Source: Actinoplanes palleronii (GTDB taxonomy: Bacteria > Actinomycetota > Actinomycetes > Mycobacteriales > Micromonosporaceae). Taken from it: a stretch of DNA of 54,831 bases. A model generated the notes under the pieces. That model did no database searches, was not told the origin of the DNA, and worked only from the letters and a program-made list of their open reading frames with translations. Location: contig NZ_BOMS01000003.1 in assembly GCF_016862315.1 (NCBI RefSeq), positions 1 to 54,831 of the forward strand, read 5' to 3'. Of this stretch, positions 24,679 to 33,258 are shown one piece after another (the first letter of the stretch is position 1; every line of letters begins with the position of its first letter). The translations under genes were made by a program, and so were the position numbers.

Positions 24679-26219
24679 ACCGCGGGGCGGGGCAGCTCGC
24701 GGCCGACCACCTTGCCGGTGGCGTTGCGCGGCAGCGCCGCCAGGAAGACCACGTCCCGGGGCACGCTGAACCGGGCCCGGTGCTGCCGGACGTGCTCCCG
24801 GACCGCCTCCGGGTCGAGCGTCTCGCCGTCGCGCAGCACCAGATAGGCGGCCAGCCGCTGGCCGTACTCGTCGTCCGGCACGCCGATCACCGCCACCTCG
24901 CGCACCTGCGGCAGGTCGGCGAGCAGGTCCTCCACCTCGGCCGGATAGACGTTCTCCCCACCGGAGACGATCATGTCGTCCTCGCGGCCGTCGACGAAGA
25001 CCCGGCCGTCGGCGTCCAGGTGGCCCAGGTCGCCGGTGGCCAGCAGTCCACCGTGCATGGTGCGGGCGGACCCGTTGGTGTACCCCTCGAACAGCATCTC
25101 GTTGCCGACGAACAGCCGGCCCACCGCACCGGCCGGCACCGGCTCATCGTTCTCGCCGAGCACCGCGACCCGCGTGCCGTAAGGGGGCCGGCCCGCGGTG
25201 TGCGGCGCGGCCCGCAGGTCGGCCGGGGTCGCGATGGACGCCCAGGACGCCTCGGTCGAGCCGTAGAGGTTGTAGAGCACGTCGCCGTACCGGTCCATGA
25301 ACCTGGTGGCCAGGCCGCCGGGCAGGGCCGAACCGCTGACCGCGACCACCCGCAACGCCGGTCGGCGCGCCGGCGGCGGCAGCTCCATCAGCTGCTGGAC
25401 CATCACCGGCACCGCGATCATGCCGTGGCAGCCGTGCCGGTCCAGGTCGTCGAGGATCGCGGCCGGCTCGAACTTGCGGCGCAGCACGACGGTGGCGCGC
25501 AGCGCGAGGGCGATCTGCAGGCCGGCGAAGCCCCAGGTGTGGAAGAGCGGCGCGGCGATCAGCACGCGGTCGCGGGCCCGCAACGGGATCCGGTCGATCA
25601 CCGAGCAGAGCGGGCGGAATCCGCCGGGTGTCGGCCGCCGGGCCCCTTTCGGCACGCCGGTGGTCCCGGAGGTCAGCACGATGGTACGGCCGGGGCGCTC
25701 CGGCGGGTGCGTCACCGCCGCCGGGGCACCCGCGATCAGCTGCTCGAACCGCTCCTCGCCGATCTTCTCCACGCCGTCGACAAGCGCGACCCGCGGGGCG
25801 AACTCGTCGTCGAAAATCAGCGCCCGCAGACCCTGATCCTTCGCGACCGTGGCCAGCTGGTGCGGCGACAGGCCGGTGTTCATCAGCACCGGGTCGGCGC
25901 CCCGCGTGGTCACCCCGATCAGCGCCTCGATCATCCGGGCCGAGTTGCGGCACAGCAGGCCGACCCGCTCCCCCGGCGCCACGGGCAGGCTGCGGGCCAG
26001 GCGCTCCGCACGGTCCAGCAATGTCTCGTACGAAATCTGCCGTTGATCGTCGATGATCGCGATCTGGTGCGGACTGCGCGCGGCGGCCTGGCGCAGCTCA
26101 CCGGCCAGGCCGAAGCCCCACCGGCCGAGGGCGGCGAACTGCCGGACGATCCGGGCCGGGTTGCCCGGGGTGAGCAGACCGCGGCGCAGCATGGTGCCGC
26201 CGATGAAGAGCGCGTCCAC
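24675..26219 (-). CDS. acyl-CoA synthetase (FadD-type AMP-forming ligase)
   Basis: A 514-residue ANL-superfamily enzyme that adenylates a fatty or other carboxylic acid and transfers it to CoA. Motifs are intact: L-T-S-G-T-T-G-V-P-K-G (P-loop-like A3), Y-N-L-Y-G-S-T-E-A-S (A5), G-D-L-G-H-L-D-x-D-G-R-V-F-V-D-G-R-E-D-D (A7/A8 hinge), and N-A-T-G-K-V with the catalytic lysine (A10). The GTG start lies 13 nt after the acyl-CoA dehydrogenase stop on the same strand, so the two are an operon for activation and first oxidation of an acyl substrate. Chain length preference cannot be read from the sequence. Confidence 0.92.
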   Translation of the reverse strand: MDALFIGGTMLRRGLLTPGNPARIVRQFAALGRWGFGLAGELRQAAARSPHQIAIIDDQRQISYETLLDRAERLARSLPVAPGERVGLLCRNSARMIEALIGVTTRGADPVLMNTGLSPHQLATVAKDQGLRALIFDDEFAPRVALVDGVEKIGEERFEQLIAGAPAAVTHPPERPGRTIVLTSGTTGVPKGARRPTPGGFRPLCSVIDRIPLRARDRVLIAAPLFHTWGFAGLQIALALRATVVLRRKFEPAAILDDLDRHGCHGMIAVPVMVQQLMELPPPARRPALRVVAVSGSALPGGLATRFMDRYGDVLYNLYGSTEASWASIATPADLRAAPHTAGRPPYGTRVAVLGENDEPVPAGAVGRLFVGNEMLFEGYTNGSARTMHGGLLATGDLGHLDADGRVFVDGREDDMIVSGGENVYPAEVEDLLADLPQVREVAVIGVPDDEYGQRLAAYLVLRDGETLDPEAVREHVRQHRARFSVPRDVVFLAALPRNATGKVVGRELPRPAV

Positions 26220-26232
26220 GGCCGGCTCCCCG

Positions 26233-27441
26233 TCAGCGGATCTGCATGCCGGAGATCGCGCGGGAGATCACCAGGCGCTGGATCTCCGACGTGCCCTCGA
26301 AGATCGTGTAGATCTTGGCGTCCCGGAACATCCGCTCCACCGGGTGCTCGCGCAGGTAGCCGGCGCCGCCGAGGATCTGCACCGCCTTCTCGGTGACGGC
26401 GACGGCCACCTCGCCGGCTTTCAGCTTCGACATCGAGCCCTCGCCGGCCGTGAACGGTTTGTCGTTGCGGCCCATCCAGGCGGCCCGCCAGACCAGCAGG
26501 CGGGCGGCGTCGATCTCCATCCGCATGTCGGCCAGGGCGAACGCGATCGCCTGGTTCTCGATGATCGGGCGGCCGAACTGGACGCGGTTCTTCGCGTACT
26601 CCAGCGCGTATTCATAAGCGCCGCGGGCGATGCCGATCGCCTGCGCGCCGACCGCCGGGCGGGACAGCTCGAACGTCCGCATCGCGGAATTCTTGTTCCG
26701 GGTGCCGGACCTCGCCCGCGCCAGGCGTTCGTCGAGGGCCTCCTTGCCGCCGAGCAGGCAGCTGCCCGGGACGCGCACCTCGTCGAGGAACACGTCGGCG
26801 GTGTGCGAGGCGCGCAGGCCGAGCTTCTTCAGCTTCTTCGTGGCGGCCAGCCCCTTCGTGCCGGGCGGGACGACGAACGCGGCCTGCCCGCGCGACCCCA
26901 GCGACGGGTCGATGCTGGCCGTGACCACGTGCACGTCGGCGATGCCGCCGTTCGTGGCGTACGCCTTCTGCCCGGTGATCACCCACTCGTCGGTGGCCTC
27001 CTGGTAGACCGCGCGGCTGCGCATCGAGCCGACGTCCGACCCGGCCTCCGGCTCGGTGCTGCAGAACGCGGCGACCTTGGGGTCGGCCTCGTCGCCGAAG
27101 CACTGCGGCACCCACTCGACCAGCTGTTCCGGCGTGCCGGAGCCGTAGATCGCGGCGACCGCGAGCGAGGTGCCGGAGATCGCCATGCCGATCCCGCCGT
27201 CACCCCAGAAGAGCTCCTCGTTGGCGATCGGCAGCGACAGCCCGGTGGTGTCCGACCACGTGTTGATCAAGAACTCGAAGCCGTAGAGCCCGATCTTGGC
27301 GGCCTCCTGGAGGACCGGCCAGGGCGTCTCCTCGCGCTCGTCCCACTCGGACGCGGCCGGCCGGATCACCGACTCGGCGAAGCCGTGCACCCACTCGCGC
27401 AGATCGGATTGTTCCTCGTTGAGGTCGAGCCAGAACTCCAC
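26233..27441 (-). CDS. acyl-CoA dehydrogenase
   Basis: A 402-residue FAD-dependent acyl-CoA dehydrogenase, usual length. It has A-F-C-S-T-E-P-E-A-G-S-D-V in the middle domain, Q-I-L-G-G-A-G-Y near the C-terminus, and I-Y-T-I-F-E-G-T-S-E-I-Q-R with the likely catalytic glutamate, followed by R-L-V-I-S-R. It should form the trans-2-enoyl-CoA and pass electrons to ETF. It heads an operon with the acyl-CoA ligase. The start is GTG; a palindrome (27475-27489) 34 nt upstream may bind a TetR-type repressor. Confidence 0.93.
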   Translation of the reverse strand: MEFWLDLNEEQSDLREWVHGFAESVIRPAASEWDEREETPWPVLQEAAKIGLYGFEFLINTWSDTTGLSLPIANEELFWGDGGIGMAISGTSLAVAAIYGSGTPEQLVEWVPQCFGDEADPKVAAFCSTEPEAGSDVGSMRSRAVYQEATDEWVITGQKAYATNGGIADVHVVTASIDPSLGSRGQAAFVVPPGTKGLAATKKLKKLGLRASHTADVFLDEVRVPGSCLLGGKEALDERLARARSGTRNKNSAMRTFELSRPAVGAQAIGIARGAYEYALEYAKNRVQFGRPIIENQAIAFALADMRMEIDAARLLVWRAAWMGRNDKPFTAGEGSMSKLKAGEVAVAVTEKAVQILGGAGYLREHPVERMFRDAKIYTIFEGTSEIQRLVISRAISGMQIR

Positions 27442-27474
27442 AGCGGGGCCGGTCCCTTCGCGCGTGACGGCAAC

Positions 27475-27489
27475 TTAACTCGCCGGTAA
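27475..27489. promoter_or_regulatory. candidate TetR-type box upstream of acyl-CoA dehydrogenase
   Basis: On the minus strand it reads TTACCGGCGAGTTAA, which is one base longer than the TTAC-N6-GTAA form common at actinobacterial fatty-acid catabolism genes. It lies 34 nt upstream of the GTG start. The extra base weakens the case. Confidence 0.35.
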
Positions 27490-27590
27490 CCCTACGGTCC
27501 GGGTAACCCACATCACAACCCCCCGAGGTTTTCAACTACGGGATGCCCAGCTCGCGCCGCCTCCCACCGCGGCCGCCGGGCCACCGCCAC

Positions 27591-27834
27591 CAGCTGGCCC
27601 TGACGGCCCGTAAAGCAGCCCCATAAGGGCCGTCAGGACCAGCCGGAACACGCAGCTGGCTCTGACGGCCCGTAAAACAGCCCCATAACGGCCGTCAGGA
27701 CCAGCCGGAACACGCAGCTGGCTCTGACGGCCCGTAAAACAGCCTCATAACGGCCGTCAGGACCAGCCCGGGACGCGCAGCTGGTCCTGACAGCCCGTAA
27801 GGCAGCCGCATAGCGGCCCTGAGGGCCAGCCGGG
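27591..27834. repeat. four-copy 62-bp tandem array of palindromes
   Basis: Copies start at 27591, 27653, 27715 and 27778, so the period is 62, 62 and 63 nt. Each contains a 51-nt inverted repeat running from GCTGG to CCAGC, with CTGACGGCC on the left arm, GGCCGTCAG on the right, and a loop with CGTAAAACAGCC. The first three are nearly identical; the fourth has diverged in both arms. Ends and size match the 53-nt elements elsewhere, with a different core. Confidence 0.9.
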
Positions 27835-27869
27835 GTCGGGACGTGCGGTGCTCCCCGCCGCCCCGCCGC

Positions 27870-30800
27870 TCACCGGTTCGTGCTGGAGCTCTCCGACCCG
27901 GCGTGGGACGCGTCCGCGGTGGCGGGGAGCGCGTCGTCGCGGCGGGGCAGGGTGGCCGGGTCGGGCAGGTCGAGCAGGTCGTCGGCCGGTGCGGCGATCA
28001 GGCCGTTGCGGTGCGCGATCAGCCGGCCGCCCGCCACCAGGTCGTCGAGCATCGCGGCCAGCCGGGCCGCGCCCGCCTTGTTGGCGTTCCAGCCGAACAG
28101 CCGGGCCGCCGCGGCCAGCAGGTCGTCGCTCTCCACCAGGCCGGCGTCCAGCACCAGGTACTCCAGGGCCAGCTGCAGCTCCGACTCGGCGACCTGCTCC
28201 GGCTTGCGGGCCACCCCGTCGCCGGGGACCCGGACCGCCGGGATCGGCGCCTCGGCCGCGGTGACGAACGTGCCGTCGAACCCGGCGGCCGACTCGATGA
28301 CCGCCGACTCCACGGCCTGACGGATCGGCTGGGTGACCCGGCTGATCCCCCACGCCTCACGGATCCGGCGGATCAGCACGGCGATGTGCACCGGCCCCTC
28401 CACCTCGGCGATCCGCTCCACGGTGCGCACCAGCAGCGCCCGGACCACCTGGTCGTTGACCCGGGCGGACGGCGGCAGGGCCTCCAGCTCGGCGTTCCGG
28501 TAGGGCAGCGCCCACTCCGGACGCTGGGCGGGCCGGGTGACCAGGTCCAGGTCGGGCTCGGCGAAGACGTCCGGCACGGCGAGGGCGTTCTCGATCGCGG
28601 TGCGCAGCCGGGCCTCCTCCTCGGCGCGGCCGGAGTACCAGGCGACGCTCCAGATCCGGTGCAGGTGCCAGCCGAGGCCGTGCAGCACCTGCTCCTGGAG
28701 CCGGTCCCGGTCCCGGGCCACGGCGGCGTCGCCGTAGGAGGGGCCGTCGCACTGGATGCCCAGGGCGTAGGCGTCGACGGCCGGGTCGGCGTGCCGTACC
28801 CCGATCTCGATGCGGCATCGACCCGCGCCGACCTGGCGCGTGACGGCGTAACCCCAGCCCTCGACGGTGGTGGCGACCGCGTCAGCCAGCGGCCCTGAGT
28901 CACCATCGGTCACCGCCGCGAGAGTGCCTCCCGAGGCGAAGTCGAGATAGGCCGCGAGGCACCGTTCGCCCTCGTCGGCGGGCTCCTCGCGCCGGCTCTC
29001 CGGGATCGAGGTGACCACCTCGACCCGCTGCCGGGCCCGGGTGATCGCCACGTCCAGCCGGCGCGCGCCGGCCGGGCCGCCCGCCGCCGCCGGGTCCGGG
29101 CCGGTGGACAGGATGATCACGTCGCGTTCGTCGCCCTGCACCGCGTCGGCGGGCTTGACGAAGAACCCGGTGAGCGGGTCGTCGCCGAGGAACCGTTCCA
29201 GGTCGGGGCGGGCGCCGAGGACCGTGTCGACGGCGTCGGCGACCGCGTCGGCCTGCCCGGCGGTCAGCGTGACCACGCCGAGCGACAGGGTGGGCCGGGT
29301 GCTGAAGTGGTGCGCGACCCGCTCGGCGACCAGCGCGGCCTCGACCGGCGCGTCGACGGCGGGCAGCAGCGCGAGGCCCAGGTCCGGGCCGGCCGGGTGC
29401 GCGCTCGGGAAGGTGACCAGGCGGTCCTGGTAGAACGTCCGGCCGGCGAACGCGATCAGCGACTCGTGCCGGCTGCGGTAGTGGCGGGTCAGGGCGAGCC
29501 GGGTGAAGGCCGCCGAGTCGTTCGCGGCCACCAGCACCGAGGTACGGCCGCCGGCCGGGGGCAGCTGGGCGTCGTCGCCGATCACGATCAGCGAGTCACC
29601 CCGGTACGCGCAGGCCACCGCGGCCGCCGGGGTCATCCGGGACGCCTCGTCGATGATCACCACGTCGAAGCGGCGCTCGGCGGGCAGGTAACGGCTGACC
29701 GCCGCGGGCGGCATCACGAAGCACGGCTTGAGAGCGGCGGTCGCCTCCCACGTACGATCCAGAAGCTCACGGACCGGCAGGTGACCATCGGTCTTGAGTC
29801 CCTCGGCGCGGATCACCGCGGGCGCCCCGTCGGCGGTGACCGCCGGCCGCCGCGCGTTGACCGCCTCGATGATCGTGCCGGCCGCGTCCTGGACCAGCTC
29901 GGCGTCGAGCCGGCGGAACTCCTCGACCAGCTCGTTGCGCTCGGCCGCGGCCAGCGGCGCGAGCCGTTCGTCGCCCTCGATGACCGCGTCGGCCCAGGCC
30001 CGGAAGAGCGCCCGCTCGATCACCGGACGCAGCCGGCCGACCTCGACGCCGTGGTCGGCGCAGAAGTCGACGGCGGTGTCCACACCGTGCTCGGCGAGCA
30101 CCCCGCGGGCGGCCAGGTAGTCGAACCACTCACGCTGGCCGCTGTCGTCGTCGTGCAGGTCGCGCAGCAGGTCCCGGGCGGTCTCGTAGCGGTCCAGGCT
30201 GGTGCCGAGGCGGACCTGCCGGGCCGGGCCGAACGCGTCCAGGATCCGCTGCCGGGCCTGCTGCCAGCCGTCGATCAGGATGCGCAGCTCACCGGCCGGC
30301 ACCGCCGCCGGCGCCGGGGCCAGCGCGGCCGCCTGATCCGCGGTCAGCGCCACGTCGGCGCCGCTGCGCAGGGTCCGGGCGTGCGCCGCCCAGTCGAGCG
30401 CCCGGTCCACGGCCCGCAGGTCGGTGTCGCGGCCGCGGTAGACGTCGCCCAGCGCGGCGGCCAGGGCCGGCGCGCTCTCGGCCAGCTCCTGCGCGGTGCC
30501 GAGCACGGTGCCGCGCACCTCGGCGATGGCCTGCGCCTCGGCCAGGTCCAGTTCCCGCCCGGCCACGTTGCCGAGCTGACCGAGCGCTTCGGCGGCGGCC
30601 CGCAGCGGACCGGTCTGCGCGCGCAGCCAGCCGATCGCCGCGGCGATGGTGCCGTGACCGAGTTCCGGCCGGGCCGCCGCTTCCGGCGCCGGGCGCAGGG
30701 TGCCGCGCCAGTGCCGGAACACGTCGCGGGCCTCGGTGACCGCGCGCAGCGTCTCGCCGTCGCCGCCGCGGTTGCAGACGTACTCGATGACCGCGGGGAC

Positions 30801-33155
30801 GGCTTCCGGCGGGGTCACCCGGAGTGCCTCGTTGACCGTCTCCAGGGCCCGGCCGATCGCCAGGAAGTCGGTGTCGAGCCGCTTCCAGAACCGGCCGAGC
30901 AGGGCGGCGTGCTGCCGTTCCGCGGCGATCAGGCCCTCGTTGGCCCGGCGCCAGGCGACCGCGAGGGGCAGCTGGGCGACGGCCGCCTCGGCGGTGACGC
31001 CGGGCTCGGCGAGCGCGGCCACGGTCTCCTTGTCCCAGCGGTGCCCGGCCAGGAACCGGCGCATCCCGCGGTGCACGGTGGCGAACCGTTCGGCCAGGTC
31101 CTCGACCGGCTCGTGCAGCACCGCCTCGGTGAAGTACTCCCGGGCCTGCGCCCGGGCCTGTGCGACCGCCTCGACGTGCCGCCGCAGCTGGCCGGCCGCG
31201 GCGTGCACGCCGGCCTGCGCGCCCGGGCCGAACCAGGCCGGCTCGGGCTTGTCCGGCCGGGAGCCGAGCTCGGCGATCACGGTGACCAGCTCGACGTCGG
31301 AGAAGCTGACAACGTCGGGCAGGCCGAGCCGGCTGGTGATCCGGTCCAGGTCGCGCTGCTGGTGCTCCAGCTCGTCGGCGTCCGCGGCGAACCGGCCGGC
31401 GAGCGCCTTGGCGGCGGGCGCGGTGAGCGGGGCCAGGTCGATCGCGGGCGGGTCCAGCGCGGGCCGTTCCGGCAGCTCGGTGACGTCCTGCTGCGCCAGC
31501 TCGGCGGCGGGCAGGCCGGTGCGTTCGCGGGCCAGTTCCTCGGCGGCGCGGATCTCGGCCAGTTGCCGGGTCAGCGTCTCCACGGCCTCGCGGACCGGGC
31601 GCAGGCCGGCCGCGGTGAGCCACGCGTCGATGACCGCGGCGGGCCGGCCGGCGGCGGCACCGGCGAGGTCGGCCAGTTCGGCGACGTCTACCGGCAGCCG
31701 CAGGTGGAAGGCGGTGGCGAGCGCGGCGTACCCGTCGGTGGCCTCGGTCAGCACCTCCAGCGCGAGCTGCGCGTCCTGCAGCGCGGCGCCGAGCGGCTCC
31801 TTCTCGATCACCTCACGCCAGCGGAAGCCACTGCGCTCGGTGGCCGGCCGCCACGCGCCGGTCAGCCGGTCGGTGGCGGTCCGGATGCGGTCCAGGACGT
31901 CGTCGGTCAGGGCCAGAGGCTGCCACGCGGGAACAGGACCATCGGGTACGCCGGTGAGCGCGGCCACCCGCCCCAGCACGTCGTGCAGGCTCCGCCCGAG
32001 CGGGGCGCGGTCCTCGTTGACCGCCGTCGCGTAGGCGTCCAGCCGTTCCCGGCGGTCGCGCAGCGTCTGCCGGTCCAGCTCGTCCATCCCGGGCGACGGC
32101 AGCGGCACCGCCTCGAGCGCGGCGGCCAGGGTCGCGGCGACCTGCTTGCGCCCGGCCCGGTGCCCGTGCAGGTCGAGCAGGTAGTTGCCGAGCCCGGCCG
32201 CGGCCAGCCGGTGCTGGACCACGTCGAGCGCGGACGCGGTCTCCGAGACGAACAGGATCCGCTTCCCGGCGTGCGCCAGCGCGCCGATCATGTTGGCCAC
32301 GGTCTGCGACTTGCCGGTGCCGGGCGGCCCGTCGATCACGAAGCTGTGCCCGTCCAGGGCGGCCGCGACGCAGGCCCGCTGGGCGGCGTCCGCGTCCAGC
32401 AGCAGCGGGGTCTCCGCCTCGTCGAGCCGGTCGGGGCCGATCGGCTCGAACTCCAGGTCGCCGTCCTCGGCGGCCAGCGCGCGCACCACCGGGTGGGCCA
32501 GGATCAGGTCCTCGTGCTCGGCCAGGTCCTGCCGGATCGCCTCGCCGGCCAGGTCGAAGCGGGCCAGCACGACCGCGTCGGCGATCCGCCAGCCGTTCCT
32601 GCCCTCGAGGCGCTTGCGCAGCTCGTCGAGGTCGGCGGTGAGCTCGACGCCGAGCGGCTCCAGCCGGTGCGCGAGAGCCGGGTTGAGCACCGGGTCGCCA
32701 GTGCCGGCACGCAGCCGGGGCACGTCGCCGGGGCCCAGGGCGACCAGTTCGACCGGGGTGAGCAGCAGCGGGCTGGCGTGCCGGGCACCGTCCGCGTCCT
32801 GCCAGTGCAGCAGGCCGGTGGCCAGGTGCAGCACGTCCTCGCCGTGGTCCAGGCTCTCCTGGTGGGAGTGCCGGCGCAGGTGCCGCAGCAGGGTCTGCAG
32901 GGTGTCGGAGGGCAGCCCGGTCTCCAGCCGCTCGGCGCCACCCGGCCCGAACGACCAGTCCCGGCCCCGCCGCAGCCGGTCGGTCACCGCGGCCGGGCCC
33001 GGGCCGGTGATCTCCACCAGGTCGGCGCCGGCCCTCGGAAGATCGAGGAGCCGGTCCGCGGCGCCGGGGTCGCCGATCCCCGCGCGCCAGGCGGCGAGCG
33101 CCGTGCGGGCGTCGTCGCCCGGCCCGAGCTGTCCATCTGCTTCATCGCGCCGCAT
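27870..33155 (-). CDS. giant SF1 helicase-nuclease (DUF4011 / Vsr-like REase / DUF3320 architecture)
   Basis: About 1,761 residues. An N-terminal DUF4011-like region is followed by Walker A G-P-P-G-T-G-K-S at about 274-281. Roughly 890 residues, mostly alpha-helical, separate it from Walker B I-I-D-E-A-S-R-M near 1168 and G-D-D-A-Q-L-P-P, as expected for this SF1 branch. Later helicase motifs are V-V-T-L-T-A-G-Q and G-D-E-R-D-V-I-I-L-S. A PD-(D/E)xK nuclease domain of the MTES_1575/Vsr-like type follows at about 1450-1530 (I-E-I-G-V, I-Q-C-D-G, R-D-R-x-R-L, L-G-W, R-I-W-S-V-A-W), then a DUF3320 domain near 1590-1640 and a basic tail. Many relatives read I-E-C-D-G where this has I-Q-C-D-G, so activity should be tested. 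I prefer the ATG at 33155 to the TTG at 33176. The gene stands alone. Similar fusions are proposed anti-phage proteins. Confidence 0.88.
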   Translation of the reverse strand: MRRDEADGQLGPGDDARTALAAWRAGIGDPGAADRLLDLPRAGADLVEITGPGPAAVTDRLRRGRDWSFGPGGAERLETGLPSDTLQTLLRHLRRHSHQESLDHGEDVLHLATGLLHWQDADGARHASPLLLTPVELVALGPGDVPRLRAGTGDPVLNPALAHRLEPLGVELTADLDELRKRLEGRNGWRIADAVVLARFDLAGEAIRQDLAEHEDLILAHPVVRALAAEDGDLEFEPIGPDRLDEAETPLLLDADAAQRACVAAALDGHSFVIDGPPGTGKSQTVANMIGALAHAGKRILFVSETASALDVVQHRLAAAGLGNYLLDLHGHRAGRKQVAATLAAALEAVPLPSPGMDELDRQTLRDRRERLDAYATAVNEDRAPLGRSLHDVLGRVAALTGVPDGPVPAWQPLALTDDVLDRIRTATDRLTGAWRPATERSGFRWREVIEKEPLGAALQDAQLALEVLTEATDGYAALATAFHLRLPVDVAELADLAGAAAGRPAAVIDAWLTAAGLRPVREAVETLTRQLAEIRAAEELARERTGLPAAELAQQDVTELPERPALDPPAIDLAPLTAPAAKALAGRFAADADELEHQQRDLDRITSRLGLPDVVSFSDVELVTVIAELGSRPDKPEPAWFGPGAQAGVHAAAGQLRRHVEAVAQARAQAREYFTEAVLHEPVEDLAERFATVHRGMRRFLAGHRWDKETVAALAEPGVTAEAAVAQLPLAVAWRRANEGLIAAERQHAALLGRFWKRLDTDFLAIGRALETVNEALRVTPPEAVPAVIEYVCNRGGDGETLRAVTEARDVFRHWRGTLRPAPEAAARPELGHGTIAAAIGWLRAQTGPLRAAAEALGQLGNVAGRELDLAEAQAIAEVRGTVLGTAQELAESAPALAAALGDVYRGRDTDLRAVDRALDWAAHARTLRSGADVALTADQAAALAPAPAAVPAGELRILIDGWQQARQRILDAFGPARQVRLGTSLDRYETARDLLRDLHDDDSGQREWFDYLAARGVLAEHGVDTAVDFCADHGVEVGRLRPVIERALFRAWADAVIEGDERLAPLAAAERNELVEEFRRLDAELVQDAAGTIIEAVNARRPAVTADGAPAVIRAEGLKTDGHLPVRELLDRTWEATAALKPCFVMPPAAVSRYLPAERRFDVVIIDEASRMTPAAAVACAYRGDSLIVIGDDAQLPPAGGRTSVLVAANDSAAFTRLALTRHYRSRHESLIAFAGRTFYQDRLVTFPSAHPAGPDLGLALLPAVDAPVEAALVAERVAHHFSTRPTLSLGVVTLTAGQADAVADAVDTVLGARPDLERFLGDDPLTGFFVKPADAVQGDERDVIILSTGPDPAAAGGPAGARRLDVAITRARQRVEVVTSIPESRREEPADEGERCLAAYLDFASGGTLAAVTDGDSGPLADAVATTVEGWGYAVTRQVGAGRCRIEIGVRHADPAVDAYALGIQCDGPSYGDAAVARDRDRLQEQVLHGLGWHLHRIWSVAWYSGRAEEEARLRTAIENALAVPDVFAEPDLDLVTRPAQRPEWALPYRNAELEALPPSARVNDQVVRALLVRTVERIAEVEGPVHIAVLIRRIREAWGISRVTQPIRQAVESAVIESAAGFDGTFVTAAEAPIPAVRVPGDGVARKPEQVAESELQLALEYLVLDAGLVESDDLLAAAARLFGWNANKAGAARLAAMLDDLVAGGRLIAHRNGLIAAPADDLLDLPDPATLPRRDDALPATADASHAGSESSSTNR

Positions 33156-33258
33156 GTGCCCATTGCAGCAAGGCAACCGGTGCCATGCTGGCGATTCGTC
33201 CGAATGACACCCGCCACTATCGGTTCGAGACGCGGCGGGCGACGTTCCGGGGACGGGT

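Larger units (their letters stand above)
27442..27869. other. 428-bp intergenic region with operator-like site and palindrome array
   Basis: No gene is seen. The part next to the acyl-CoA dehydrogenase start has a palindromic box (27475-27489) and the octamer GGTAACCC twice, 17 nt apart (27485 and 27502). The rest is mostly a four-copy tandem palindrome array (27591-27834) that lies just beyond the 3' end of the giant helicase gene. Confidence 0.7.

Noticed and set aside
27591..27834. Possible CRISPR array
   Set aside because: Regular 62-nt spacing is seen, but the whole unit repeats, with no variable spacers, the units are palindromic throughout, and no cas genes are near.
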